From positions 112,396-176,395 of the forward strand of contig CAJTRG010000003.1 of assembly GCA_910578585.1 (NCBI GenBank): a stretch of 64,000 nt of DNA. Reading direction: 5' to 3'. The stretch is from an uncultured Mailhella sp. GTDB taxonomy: Bacteria; Desulfobacterota; Desulfovibrionia; Desulfovibrionales; Desulfovibrionaceae. A program made the position numbers and the translations under genes. Shown piece after piece: positions 16,345 through 25,468 of this stretch. The notes beneath the pieces are model-generated. The model searched no databases and was not told the DNA's origin. It saw nothing but the letters and a program-made list of their open reading frames with translations. The first letter of the stretch is position 1. The number at the start of each line of letters is the position of its first letter.

Positions 16345-17130
16345 ATGAGTACAAATCTTATTATTTTAGGTGCCGGCGGCCGCATGGGCTCTACCCTTAT
16401 TCGCTTAGCCAGCAGTTCAGAAGACTTATCCGTTGTTGCTATTGTTGAACCTAAAGCAGAATTTGTGCCCCATACTCCTAAACCCTGTTTTGTGGCTCAA
16501 AGTTTAAAAGACTGCATTGAAAAATTCCCTCAAGCTGTTGTAATTGATTTTACCTCCAAAACTTCCACCATAGAACATGCTGCCCTGGCTGCAAAATATA
16601 AAAATCCGCTGATCATTGGCACAACTGGGCTTTCCAATGAAGAAAAAGAAAAAATTGCTGAATGTGCCAAAGAAACCCCGATTGTGATGTCTCCTAATTA
16701 TAGCGTAGGCATCAATGTTTTATTAGATATTTTGCCAAAACTTACTGCCATGCTGGGCGAGGATTACGATACTGACCTTATGGAAATCCACCATAATCTC
16801 AAGAAAGATGCTCCCAGCGGAACGGCTTTGCGCCTTGCTGAAGCTGTTGCCGAAGGAAAAGGCAAAAAACTGGAAGATGTTGCCTGCTATCACCGTGAAG
16901 GCATCATCGGCGAAAGACCAAAGGATGAACTCGGCATCCAGACCCTGCGCGGCGGTGATGTGGTAGGAGTTCATACTGTTTATTATATGGGTTCCGGCGA
17001 ACGTATTGAAATTACCCACCATGCCCATTCAAGAGACAACTTTGCGAACGGCGCACTACGAGCTGCCCGCTGGATTTCCAAACAAAAGGCCGGCAGATTA
17101 TATTCCATGCACGACGTGTTGAAAGGATAG
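16345..17130 (+). CDS. dapB: 4-hydroxy-tetrahydrodipicolinate reductase DapB
   Basis: DapB reduces 4-hydroxy-tetrahydrodipicolinate with NAD(P)H in the lysine/diaminopimelate pathway, supplying meso-DAP for the wall. The N-terminal nucleotide loop is GAGGRMGSTL (residues 9-18). The catalytic His/Lys motif is HHNLKKDAPSGTALRLAEA, with the GTTGLS and SPNYSVGIN blocks before it and RGGDVVGVH after. The 261-residue length is normal. The start follows GAGGAAAAAGT, a strong ribosome site. nadE follows 12 nt later. Confidence 0.96.
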   Translation: MSTNLIILGAGGRMGSTLIRLASSSEDLSVVAIVEPKAEFVPHTPKPCFVAQSLKDCIEKFPQAVVIDFTSKTSTIEHAALAAKYKNPLIIGTTGLSNEEKEKIAECAKETPIVMSPNYSVGINVLLDILPKLTAMLGEDYDTDLMEIHHNLKKDAPSGTALRLAEAVAEGKGKKLEDVACYHREGIIGERPKDELGIQTLRGGDVVGVHTVYYMGSGERIEITHHAHSRDNFANGALRAARWISKQKAGRLYSMHDVLKG

Positions 17131-17142
17131 ACAGGAGAGTGT

Positions 17143-18657
17143 ATGCGCTTCTATCTGTATCAAATGAACAGCAAATTGGGAGATATGCAGGGAAATACCC
17201 AAAAAATCCTCAATTTTACCAAGGATTTTGGAAAAGATTGCTGCACGCTTTTGCCCTCACTCCCTCTTATTGGTCAGCCCTGTGAAGAAATCAGCCATGT
17301 GGGCGGTTTTCTGGCACGGGTGGGAAAACAAAATTTATCCTGCAATACGACTAATATTTTAGCAGAAAGTCTTGCCTCCCTGCAGGAATTTGCCTGGAAT
17401 GCGCAAGGTGATTTTGTTCAAAAAGATACTCTTTTTACACATGGTTCTCTCAATATTTTTGCTCCCCATACCTGCAATGAAAATTTTGCAGATTTTCTTG
17501 CGCACTTGCAAATTCCAGCAGAAACACAGCTTATCTATCTTGCCTGCGCCCATACATTTTATGATGGTTTTTCTGTGCACAATCTTCTTACTGGTTTTGC
17601 CAAAAAACAGCAAAAAGCTCTTGTTTATGTCAATGCCTGCGGTGCCAGTGACGGAACAGTTTTTGCCGGACAAAGCATGCTTTTTGATGAAAAAGGCACA
17701 CTGCGTTTACAATTAAAACCATTTTGCGAAGACAGCACGTATTTTGATTTTGACGGAACAACCATTAAAGTAGAAGAAAGAGAACTTCCTCAAATTTCTG
17801 CTGACGGTTTATTATTTCTGGGTGCAAAGCAGGCTCTTGCCGATTATGCCCAAAAAACCGGCATACAAAAAGCTGTGATTGGCCTGAGTGGCGGTATGGA
17901 TTCTGCGCTTGTGGCTGCCATTGCCTGCGAAGCTTTGGGCAGTGAAAATGTCACAGGAGTGCTTATGCCCTCCCAATATAATTCCAAAGAAAGCCTTGAT
18001 GATGCCCTTGTCCTTGCTAAAAATCTTGGCATGTCCTTCCACATTATCCATATTACTGCCATTGCCAAAAGCTTTGAAAACGCCCTTGCACAAAGCTTTC
18101 GCCGAGTTCCAGGTGCCAATCAAGAAAATGATACCACTCCTGAAAATATTCAGGCACGCACGCGCGGCAATCTCTTGACCGCCTTTGCCAATCACATTGG
18201 CGCCATGGTTATTGGAACCGGCAATAAATCAGAAGCTGCCATGGGCTACTGCACGCTTTACGGCGATACAGTAGGCGCGCTAGAACCCATTGCCGATATA
18301 TACAAATCTCGAGTTTACGCTGTGGCAAAATGGTATAATGATGAAAAGGGAAAAGAAATCATCCCGCAAAATATTTTTGTCAAAGCCCCCACAGCCGAGC
18401 TCAAACCAGACCAAAAAGACGAAGATACCCTTCCTCCCTATCCTTATCTTGATGCGGTGCTTTACCAGCTCTTGGAGCAAGGCAAAGCCCCGGAAGAAAT
18501 ACACGAAGAACATTTATCAAATGACGATATTGCTCTTATTTATCGTCGCTTGAAAACCAGTGAATTTAAAAGAAAACAATGCCCTTTCCCTGTTATTCTC
18601 TCTTCCTGCCCCTTTGGCAAGAAATGGAACCCTTCCTCAAGTGCTAAAGTTTTCTAA
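17143..18657 (+). CDS. nadE: NAD+ synthetase NadE with degenerate N-terminal amidase domain
   Basis: NadE makes NAD+ from nicotinate adenine dinucleotide, ATP and an amide donor. The C-terminal synthetase is intact: the PP-loop GLSGGMDSA at about 248-255, TRGNLLTAFA, IGTGNKSEAAMGYCTLYGD and KAPTAELKPDQKDED. The N-terminal ~220 residues follow the nitrilase fold of glutamine-dependent enzymes (QMNSKLGDMQGN start; VNACGASDGTVFAG late), but the catalytic Glu region reads LLPSLPLIGQP with Ser39 where FPEL is usual, and the ICED segment around the Cys is not recognisable (a Cys remains at 111). At 504 residues it is shorter than the usual ~540. It may depend on ammonia. Confidence 0.88.
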   Translation: MRFYLYQMNSKLGDMQGNTQKILNFTKDFGKDCCTLLPSLPLIGQPCEEISHVGGFLARVGKQNLSCNTTNILAESLASLQEFAWNAQGDFVQKDTLFTHGSLNIFAPHTCNENFADFLAHLQIPAETQLIYLACAHTFYDGFSVHNLLTGFAKKQQKALVYVNACGASDGTVFAGQSMLFDEKGTLRLQLKPFCEDSTYFDFDGTTIKVEERELPQISADGLLFLGAKQALADYAQKTGIQKAVIGLSGGMDSALVAAIACEALGSENVTGVLMPSQYNSKESLDDALVLAKNLGMSFHIIHITAIAKSFENALAQSFRRVPGANQENDTTPENIQARTRGNLLTAFANHIGAMVIGTGNKSEAAMGYCTLYGDTVGALEPIADIYKSRVYAVAKWYNDEKGKEIIPQNIFVKAPTAELKPDQKDEDTLPPYPYLDAVLYQLLEQGKAPEEIHEEHLSNDDIALIYRRLKTSEFKRKQCPFPVILSSCPFGKKWNPSSSAKVF

Positions 18658-18677
18658 TTATTACACAAGGATATAGT

Positions 18678-20402
18678 ATGTCAGAACAAGCTGTCCCTCA
18701 ATGGGCAAAACATTATGACCATGATGCGCCCACGGAATTTAATTTTGTTCCCTGCAATTTGCAGGATTATCTTGTAGAAGCGGCTCAAACAGCAGGAAAA
18801 ACCCTTGCTGTACAATTCCATAACTTCAAAATAACCTACGAAAAACTCAACGAAAAAGCAGAAAATGTTGCTGCTGCCTTTCGTGATTTAGGTATTGAAA
18901 AAGGGGATAGGATTGCGATCATGCTGCCTAACCTTCCCCAAACAGTTATCGCTTTTTGGGGTGCAATCAAAGCGGGCGCTATCGTTGTTATGACCAATCC
19001 TCTGTACATGGAAAAGGAATTAACCCACCACTTTAACGATTCAAAACCCAAAATCCTTGTAACCCTTGATTTGTTCTGGTCTAAAATTGAACCATTAAAA
19101 GAAGCACTTGGTGTGGAAAAATTCATTATTACCCGCACTTCTGAAGCTTTGGCTTTTCCTCTTAATATTCTCCAAACGCTCAAAGCTAAACGCTCCCACG
19201 AATTTATCAAAATTCCTTTTGGCAAAAATATTCTTCCCTGGAAAAAACTTTTAAACAATAAAGATCGCTATATTGCACCTGATTCTGCCCCTAAAAATAC
19301 CATTGCTCTTTTACAGTATACAGGCGGAACAACAGGTTTTTCAAAAGGCGCAATGCTCACCCATGCAAACCTTACCATCCAAATCCAGCAGCTGCTTGAA
19401 GTTTTGCATACCAAAGAACACCCCATGGAGCATTTGTTTATTGGTGTTATGCCTTTCTTCCATGTTTTTGGGCTGGTGGGCTGTTTGATTTTGCCTACGG
19501 TTTTAAAATCCCCCACTATTCCTGTTCCTCGCTATGTTCCTGCTGACCTTTTGGAAATTATCAGAAAATATCGTCCTACTTTCTTCTGCGGTGCACCTGC
19601 CATTTATATTTCCCTCATGCAGCAAAAGAAAATTAAAGAAGTGGATATGACCTGTATTCAATTCTGTATTTCAGGCTCTTCTCCCTTTCCGCTTGCAAGC
19701 TTGAAGCGTTTCCAAGACATCACAAAAGCGAAAATTACCGAAGGCCTCGGACTGACCGAAGCTTCTCCTGTTGTTTCAGCAAACCCACTCTTTGGTATGC
19801 AGAAAGCCGGCTCCATTGGTATGGCTATCCCAGGCACAGAACTCAAAATTGTTGACCCGGAAGACGGCGTTACTGAATACGGCAATAATGAACCCGGAGA
19901 ACTTTTGGTTAAAGGCCCGCAAGTTATGCTGGGCTATTGGAACCACCCTGAAGAAACTGCCAACAGCATTCGCGACGGCTGGCTGTACACAGGCGATATT
20001 GCCTACCGTGATGATGACGGCTACCACTTTATTGTAGACAGAAAAAAAGATATGGCTATTGTGGGCGGGTATAACGTTTATCCTAGTGAAATTGATGAAG
20101 TTCTTTATGAATACCCCAAGATTCATGAAGCAGTTTCCCTGAGCATTCCTCACCGCTCCAAGGGCGAAATACTAAAAGCCTATATTGTTCCAAAGCCGGG
20201 AGAAAAAGTCAGTGCTGCGGAAATTATGGCGTTTTGCCGTGAAAAACTGGCTTCTTACAAAGTGCCCCGCATGATTGAAATTCGCGAAGAACTGCCTAAG
20301 AGTATGGTTGGTAAAATTTTGCGCCGTGCGCTGCGTGACGAAGAAGAAAAGAAACTGCAGGCAGAAAAAGAAAAAGAAGAAAAATCAGCTGACCCAAAAT
20401 AG
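18678..20402 (+). CDS. Long-chain acyl-CoA synthetase, FadD-like
   Basis: This is an AMP-forming acyl-CoA ligase at the inner membrane face or in the cytosol. Motifs are QYTGGTTGFSKGAMLTHANL, GLGLTEASPV, GWLYTGDIAYRDDDGYHFI with DRKKDMAIVGGYNVYP, and the C-terminal KSMVGKILRR. An inserted segment around residue 150-185 is typical of longer-chain members. It has 574 residues and ends in a Lys/Glu-rich charged tail. The stop codon is followed 1 nt later by the ATG of the first of four SGNH-like genes, so the acyl-CoA synthetase and that cluster are almost certainly one transcript. Confidence 0.9.
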   Translation: MSEQAVPQWAKHYDHDAPTEFNFVPCNLQDYLVEAAQTAGKTLAVQFHNFKITYEKLNEKAENVAAAFRDLGIEKGDRIAIMLPNLPQTVIAFWGAIKAGAIVVMTNPLYMEKELTHHFNDSKPKILVTLDLFWSKIEPLKEALGVEKFIITRTSEALAFPLNILQTLKAKRSHEFIKIPFGKNILPWKKLLNNKDRYIAPDSAPKNTIALLQYTGGTTGFSKGAMLTHANLTIQIQQLLEVLHTKEHPMEHLFIGVMPFFHVFGLVGCLILPTVLKSPTIPVPRYVPADLLEIIRKYRPTFFCGAPAIYISLMQQKKIKEVDMTCIQFCISGSSPFPLASLKRFQDITKAKITEGLGLTEASPVVSANPLFGMQKAGSIGMAIPGTELKIVDPEDGVTEYGNNEPGELLVKGPQVMLGYWNHPEETANSIRDGWLYTGDIAYRDDDGYHFIVDRKKDMAIVGGYNVYPSEIDEVLYEYPKIHEAVSLSIPHRSKGEILKAYIVPKPGEKVSAAEIMAFCREKLASYKVPRMIEIREELPKSMVGKILRRALRDEEEKKLQAEKEKEEKSADPK

Positions 20403-20403
20403 T

Positions 20404-22089
20404 ATGAAAATTGCTGTAGTTGGCACATCAAATTCAATCCTGGCAAATGGATATTTTTCCATTTACCAGGCTATTGAATATCCCAACCAGGTAGATAATT
20501 TTTCCCTTGGCGGAGCTAATTGTCAACTTATTCCCTACAGCATAGAAAAATATAAGCTCTTTGAAAATTATGATTTTTTAATCACAGACTGTGCTGTCAA
20601 TGACGGCGATTATGTCAGTTTAGACGTTTATTCTCCCGATTGGCTGTATAATGAACTTTATACTATCATGTCCATGATCAAAGAATCCCCCATCAAGCAT
20701 TTACATTTAATTTTTCCAAGTGATATTAAATATAAAGAGCATTATAAAATCCATTGTCAAGTCTGTCAGGAATTAGCTGTTCCCTATATGGATATTGAAA
20801 AAATTCTTTCTGAAAGCAGCAAACTGGGACAAAAAGAACTTTTTCATAATCAAAAACATATTGCCTATTTTCTGGCAAAACAAGTAGCCTGGCTTATCAA
20901 AACAGAACGGAAACATATTTCTTCTGCGCCAAAATCAAAGGATTTATCTGCCTGTTATCAGCAAAAAAAATATACTTTTTATTCTTTGCCTGACAAATTT
21001 AAATATATATTTCCAATCTGTACAAAAAGCTCTTCGCTTCTCACAAATCAATATGTTTTATTAAAAGATACGGATACACTCCATCTTGATAATTTACCGT
21101 CGTTAAATCTGGAAAGCATTTCCTTTTGGTCAAATACAAAAGGCGGTTATTATACACTGGAAACCGAAAACCATAAACAAAATTTTAACCTGTACCGTCC
21201 TGAAGCCCATTATACCCATTTTAGACCTATTGCGCGCGAACCTTTTCCTGTCAATAAATTTTTAACTCTTAAAACCGGTCTTGATCCAAATTACCCAGAT
21301 CCGCTTCCAATTTTTACCTTGACTCCCCCTGTACAAAGTAAAAATGAACTTTTCCTCAATTCTTTCTTATTTTCAGAAGATATAAAAGAACCTTTAACTT
21401 GGCAGCCCAAAAATTTGTCTGAAACAACTTTCCCGTATTTAACAAAATTTGCTAAAATTTATTCCTTTTGCACCGCTGTACCCAATTTTACGCTCAAAAA
21501 TTTAACCTATATTGCCGATGAATTTATTTTCATTGCTGCAACCCTTTATCCGGAAAATTCTCTGCTGCGCAAACGATATTTAAAACTGTTAAAGAAAACA
21601 GATAATCCTTATTTTGTGCGTTGTTATGTCAAACTTTATTTATTGCCCAGAAAAAAATACACCATGGCAATGAAGCTGCTGACTGCCCTCATAAAACAGC
21701 AAAAAATCAGACAGGCAATTTTCGACTTAGTTCATTGCTATATTCAATTAAAACAATTCGATACTGCGCTGTCTTTTCTTAACTCCCTTTCTGAGCCTCA
21801 GCATCTTGTTTCAAAACTGCATTTGCTTTGCAGCCTGTATGCACATATGGGTTTACACGATTTGTTCTTTGCAGAAGCAAAAAATTTATTGGCAATAAAT
21901 GAACATGTTACAACTATTCTCAAGCTTGTTGACTGCTGCATTATGCTCAAAGAATATCAGGCAGCTTTACAATTTTTGGGAATGATCAATAAAGATCAAA
22001 GAAATTTCTATGATAAATCACGAAAAGAAAAGATAACAGATAAATTCAATGAAGTTCAAACATATCTCACGAATGAGCAAAAATCATGA
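20404..22089 (+). CDS. SGNH-hydrolase-like protein with TPR-like C-terminus, paralogue 1 of 4
   Basis: I do not recognise a named family. The N-terminal ~165 residues look like a variant SGNH/GDSL fold: block I GTSNS (possible nucleophile Ser9), block II SLGGANC, block III TDCAVND (Asn66-Asp67) and a block V-like HNQKH (His152), where the expected DxxH aspartate is Asn149. A middle domain contains LDNLPSLNLESISFW, GGYYTLETEN and HFRPI. The C-terminal third, from about residue 370, is helical and repeat-like (LLPRKKYTMAMKLL, CYIQLKQFDTALSFL), resembling TPR/Sel1-type pairs. No signal peptide or membrane helix is visible. It starts 1 nt after the acyl-CoA synthetase stop with no clear ribosome site. 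Function is unknown; acyl or acetyl ester chemistry on a glycan is a guess. Confidence 0.72.
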   Translation: MKIAVVGTSNSILANGYFSIYQAIEYPNQVDNFSLGGANCQLIPYSIEKYKLFENYDFLITDCAVNDGDYVSLDVYSPDWLYNELYTIMSMIKESPIKHLHLIFPSDIKYKEHYKIHCQVCQELAVPYMDIEKILSESSKLGQKELFHNQKHIAYFLAKQVAWLIKTERKHISSAPKSKDLSACYQQKKYTFYSLPDKFKYIFPICTKSSSLLTNQYVLLKDTDTLHLDNLPSLNLESISFWSNTKGGYYTLETENHKQNFNLYRPEAHYTHFRPIAREPFPVNKFLTLKTGLDPNYPDPLPIFTLTPPVQSKNELFLNSFLFSEDIKEPLTWQPKNLSETTFPYLTKFAKIYSFCTAVPNFTLKNLTYIADEFIFIAATLYPENSLLRKRYLKLLKKTDNPYFVRCYVKLYLLPRKKYTMAMKLLTALIKQQKIRQAIFDLVHCYIQLKQFDTALSFLNSLSEPQHLVSKLHLLCSLYAHMGLHDLFFAEAKNLLAINEHVTTILKLVDCCIMLKEYQAALQFLGMINKDQRNFYDKSRKEKITDKFNEVQTYLTNEQKS

Positions 22090-23765
22090 AAATTGCAGTT
22101 GTCGGTACATCAAACAGTATTCGTCTTGAGGGATATTTCCCCATTTATCAAGCGATTGAACAACCAAATATTGTTGACAATTTGTCTCTTGGCGGATCAA
22201 ATTGTCAGCTTATTCCCTATAGTATAGAAAAATACAAAATTTTTGATACGTATGATTTTTTAATTACAGACACTGCCGTTAACGACGGTGACTATTTAAG
22301 CGTAAAACTGCGCTCCCCTCATTGGCTTTATAATGAACTTTATACTATCATGTCCATGATCAAAGAAGCCCCCATCAGACACTTGCATTTAATTTTTCCA
22401 ACTAATATTGAATATAAAAAACATTATATAATTCACCGTCAAGTCTGTCAGGAATTAAATATTCCCTATATTGATATTGAAAAAATACTTTCTAAAAGCA
22501 GTACATTAGGGCAAAAAGATCTTTATTTTGATGAGAAACATATTTCTTATTTTCTATCCGAACAACTTGCCTATGTGATAAAACAAGAAAGAGAAAAAAT
22601 TTTTTCAGCACCAAAAGATACTGATTTCTCTGCATGCTATAAAGCCAAAAAATATTTTCTTTATTCACTGCCAGATACTTTCAAAGACCAGTATCCTGTC
22701 TGCACAAAGGATTCTTCTCTTCTATCCTGCAACTATATTGTATTAAAAAGTAATGATACATTGTCTCTTGATAATTTGCCTGCATCAAATCTTGAAAGTC
22801 TTTGTTTTTGGACAAATACAAAAGCTGGCTATTATACGCTGGAAACAGAAAATCATAAACAGAATTTCAATTTATTTTTTGGAGAGGCACACTATACTTA
22901 TTTTAGACCTCTCCCCCAAAAGGCTTTTCCTGTCCATAATTTTTTAAAACTCAAAGTTGAACTTGACCCAAATTATCCTGAACCTCTTGAAGAATTTACA
23001 TCAAAACCTGTTTATACGGATAATAATGAACTGATACTCAATTCTTTCCTTTTCTCACAAAGCATAAATCCCCCTCGCCGCTGGAAAGAGAAAGAATTGG
23101 CTGAAAATTCAGATACGTATCTTTCTGCATTCCAGAAAATTTATTCCTATTGTACGGCTGTTCCCAAATATGCCGATACGATCGCCATGCAGGATGTTCC
23201 AGCGGATTTTGTTTTCATTGCTGCTCATATTTATCCTAAGAATCAATTGTTGCGCAAAGAATTTTTTAAATTATTTAAAAAATCTGATAATCCGTATATT
23301 GCGTATGCATACACAAAACTCTATGTATTGCCTCGTGAAAAATACACTCCAGCCATAAAAATTTTAAAACATCTTCTCACGCAAAAACTGATCCTCAATG
23401 CCGTGATGGATTTAGCAACTTGTTATATCAAATTAAAACAATATGATGAAGCAATTCATGCTGTAAATTTATTACCTGAAGAAAAATACCATGGAAAACG
23501 CATGCAATTGCTTTGCTCCATTTATGCCAATATGAATTTGCCAGCCCTTTTCTTCAAAAAAGCACAGGAATTCCTCGAGCTCAATGAAAGCTTTTCAAAT
23601 ACACTGCTTATTGTTGATTATTGTATTATGATGAAACAATATCAAAAAGCTGCTGAATTTATGCAAACACTCTTTACGGACAACAGGCACTTTACTTCTG
23701 CAAGAAACTGGCAGTTTATTATGGACAGAACCCAAAAATTACAAGCATGTTTAGAAAATTATTAA
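22086..23765 (+). CDS. SGNH-hydrolase-like protein with TPR-like C-terminus, paralogue 2 of 4
   Basis: This is the closest relative of the preceding gene in the same layout: GTSNS (Ser9), SLGGSNC, DTAVND (Asn66) and a complete block V FDEKH with Asp149 and His152. The middle domain has LDNLPASNLESLCFW, GYYTLETENHKQNFNL and YFRPL. The C-terminal helices show LPREKYTPAIKIL and CYIKLKQYDEAIHAV. It has 559 residues. The start ATG overlaps the previous stop (ATGA), so translation should be coupled. There is no signal peptide. All four SGNH-type residues can be placed, so this copy could be catalytically active; the substrate is unknown. Confidence 0.72.
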   Translation: MKIAVVGTSNSIRLEGYFPIYQAIEQPNIVDNLSLGGSNCQLIPYSIEKYKIFDTYDFLITDTAVNDGDYLSVKLRSPHWLYNELYTIMSMIKEAPIRHLHLIFPTNIEYKKHYIIHRQVCQELNIPYIDIEKILSKSSTLGQKDLYFDEKHISYFLSEQLAYVIKQEREKIFSAPKDTDFSACYKAKKYFLYSLPDTFKDQYPVCTKDSSLLSCNYIVLKSNDTLSLDNLPASNLESLCFWTNTKAGYYTLETENHKQNFNLFFGEAHYTYFRPLPQKAFPVHNFLKLKVELDPNYPEPLEEFTSKPVYTDNNELILNSFLFSQSINPPRRWKEKELAENSDTYLSAFQKIYSYCTAVPKYADTIAMQDVPADFVFIAAHIYPKNQLLRKEFFKLFKKSDNPYIAYAYTKLYVLPREKYTPAIKILKHLLTQKLILNAVMDLATCYIKLKQYDEAIHAVNLLPEEKYHGKRMQLLCSIYANMNLPALFFKKAQEFLELNESFSNTLLIVDYCIMMKQYQKAAEFMQTLFTDNRHFTSARNWQFIMDRTQKLQACLENY

Positions 23766-23775
23766 TGGTAAAAAT

Positions 23776-25464
23776 ATGAAAATAGCAATAGTTGGTACAT
23801 CAAATTCAATTCTGGCAAATGGGTATTTTCCCATTTATCAGGCTATAGAATATCCCAACCAGGTGGATAATTTTTCCCATGGAGCCTCCTATTGCCATTA
23901 TATTCCCTTTGCCCTTGAAAAATATGCTATCTTGGAAAATTATGATTTTCTTATCACTGACTGCTGTCCCAATGACGGTTCATTTTTCCCTTATGCTCGC
24001 ACAGAAACCTGGTTTTACAATGAACTCTGTTCCATTTTTACGCATATAAAAGAAAGAAACTGCAAACATCTGCATCTTATTTTTCCCACGAATATCCCCT
24101 TTGCCATTCATGAAGAAATCCACAAACAAGTCTGCATGGAACTTGCTGTTCCCTTTCTTGATATTGGGGCAATTTTAAGAAATACCCGGCAAACAACAAA
24201 TCAGCCCCTTTATGCTGATAAAATGCATGTTGCGTCCTTTTATGCAAAACAATTTGCGTATCTCATCAAGCAAAAACGGCAAGAAATAACACATATGGCA
24301 GAACCTGCCCACAATTTAGCTTTATGCAAACATAAAGAATATTTTCTCTATGATTTACCAAAAAATATTGATACATTAGCAACCAAAACACCTGTTCTTA
24401 CCCGTGCGACGTCTTTGCGTTCTGAAAAGTTTGTACAATTAAAACATGGAGATGAAATTTGCCTTAAAAATTTACCTTGCTGCAATCTTGAAAGTTTGTA
24501 TTTTTATACCAATTACGAAGCGGGCTATTATTCGCTCTCCTCTGAAAATACGCTCCAAAATTATAATCTTGCCTATCATTTAGCCAATATTTTCCATTTC
24601 AGACCTATTCCTGCAAACCGTTTTTCTGTCAACAAATTTCTTAAAATTCAGGCAGGTTTTAATCCAAACTGTCAGGAAATTTTGGAAGAATTTAATATTG
24701 TTCCTTATAATAAAAATACCAGTGAATTGCTCATAAGTGCTCTTCTTCTTTCAAAAGAAGTCAATCCTCCCCGCCCTTGGCAAAAACAAGAAACAACTTC
24801 TCTCAATGAAAAAGATTTAAAAAATTTCAATAAAATCAATACATTTATTAATACTCTTGCAGTCTATCAAAATCACAAACGCTCTATCCCTGATGAATTT
24901 ATTTTGACCAGTGCCAGTCTTTTTCCAAAACATTCAACAATCAGAAAACGCTTTGTCACTATTCTCAAAACGGCCAAAAATCCTTATTATTTCTATTATT
25001 TTGTGCAGATCTATCTTATGCCGGGGAAAAAATATACACAGGCAGGTAAATTGCTTGAACATGCCCTTAGCCTGAAAAAGGATATTCTTTTTGCTGAACC
25101 CTTAGTTAAATGTTATTTGGCACAAAATTGTTGTGATAAAGCCTTTGCCTTTATTCAAAAAGAAATCCCGGATCAAAATCCTGTTATTCGTTTAAAACTG
25201 CTCCTTGCCTGGGCAGAAAAAACCAAAAACGAAAAAGCTTTTACCGAATATGCAAAAGAAATGCTTGAGTGTGGCACAAGCCTCAACCATATGGCGATTT
25301 TAGTGGAAGCAGCCTTATCTTTTCAAGAATATGAACTGGCAAAAGAATTTTTCGCGCTCATCACCAACGATCCGCGAAATTTTCAGCACGAAAGAGATAA
25401 ACAAAAAATCAGCAGTTTAATGGCACAAATAAAAAATTATTCCAAAAAAATTCGAGAACATTAA
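23776..25464 (+). CDS. SGNH-hydrolase-like protein with TPR-like C-terminus, paralogue 3 of 4
   Basis: This copy belongs to the second subpair with the following gene. Blocks are GTSNS (Ser9), SHGASYC, DCCPND (Asn66) and ADKMH (Asp148, His151). In place of the AVNDGDY of copies 1 and 2 it has CPNDGSF, and the 'QLIPYSIEKY' region reads YIPFALEKY. The middle domain keeps LKNLPCCNLESLYFY and FHFRPI. The helical C-terminus has LMPGKKYTQAGKLL and CYLAQNCCDKAFAFI. It has 562 residues and no signal peptide or membrane helix. It begins 10 nt after copy 2. The first ~100 bases are nearly identical to those of copies 1 and 4. Confidence 0.72.
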   Translation: MKIAIVGTSNSILANGYFPIYQAIEYPNQVDNFSHGASYCHYIPFALEKYAILENYDFLITDCCPNDGSFFPYARTETWFYNELCSIFTHIKERNCKHLHLIFPTNIPFAIHEEIHKQVCMELAVPFLDIGAILRNTRQTTNQPLYADKMHVASFYAKQFAYLIKQKRQEITHMAEPAHNLALCKHKEYFLYDLPKNIDTLATKTPVLTRATSLRSEKFVQLKHGDEICLKNLPCCNLESLYFYTNYEAGYYSLSSENTLQNYNLAYHLANIFHFRPIPANRFSVNKFLKIQAGFNPNCQEILEEFNIVPYNKNTSELLISALLLSKEVNPPRPWQKQETTSLNEKDLKNFNKINTFINTLAVYQNHKRSIPDEFILTSASLFPKHSTIRKRFVTILKTAKNPYYFYYFVQIYLMPGKKYTQAGKLLEHALSLKKDILFAEPLVKCYLAQNCCDKAFAFIQKEIPDQNPVIRLKLLLAWAEKTKNEKAFTEYAKEMLECGTSLNHMAILVEAALSFQEYELAKEFFALITNDPRNFQHERDKQKISSLMAQIKNYSKKIREH

Positions 25465-25468
25465 TCCC

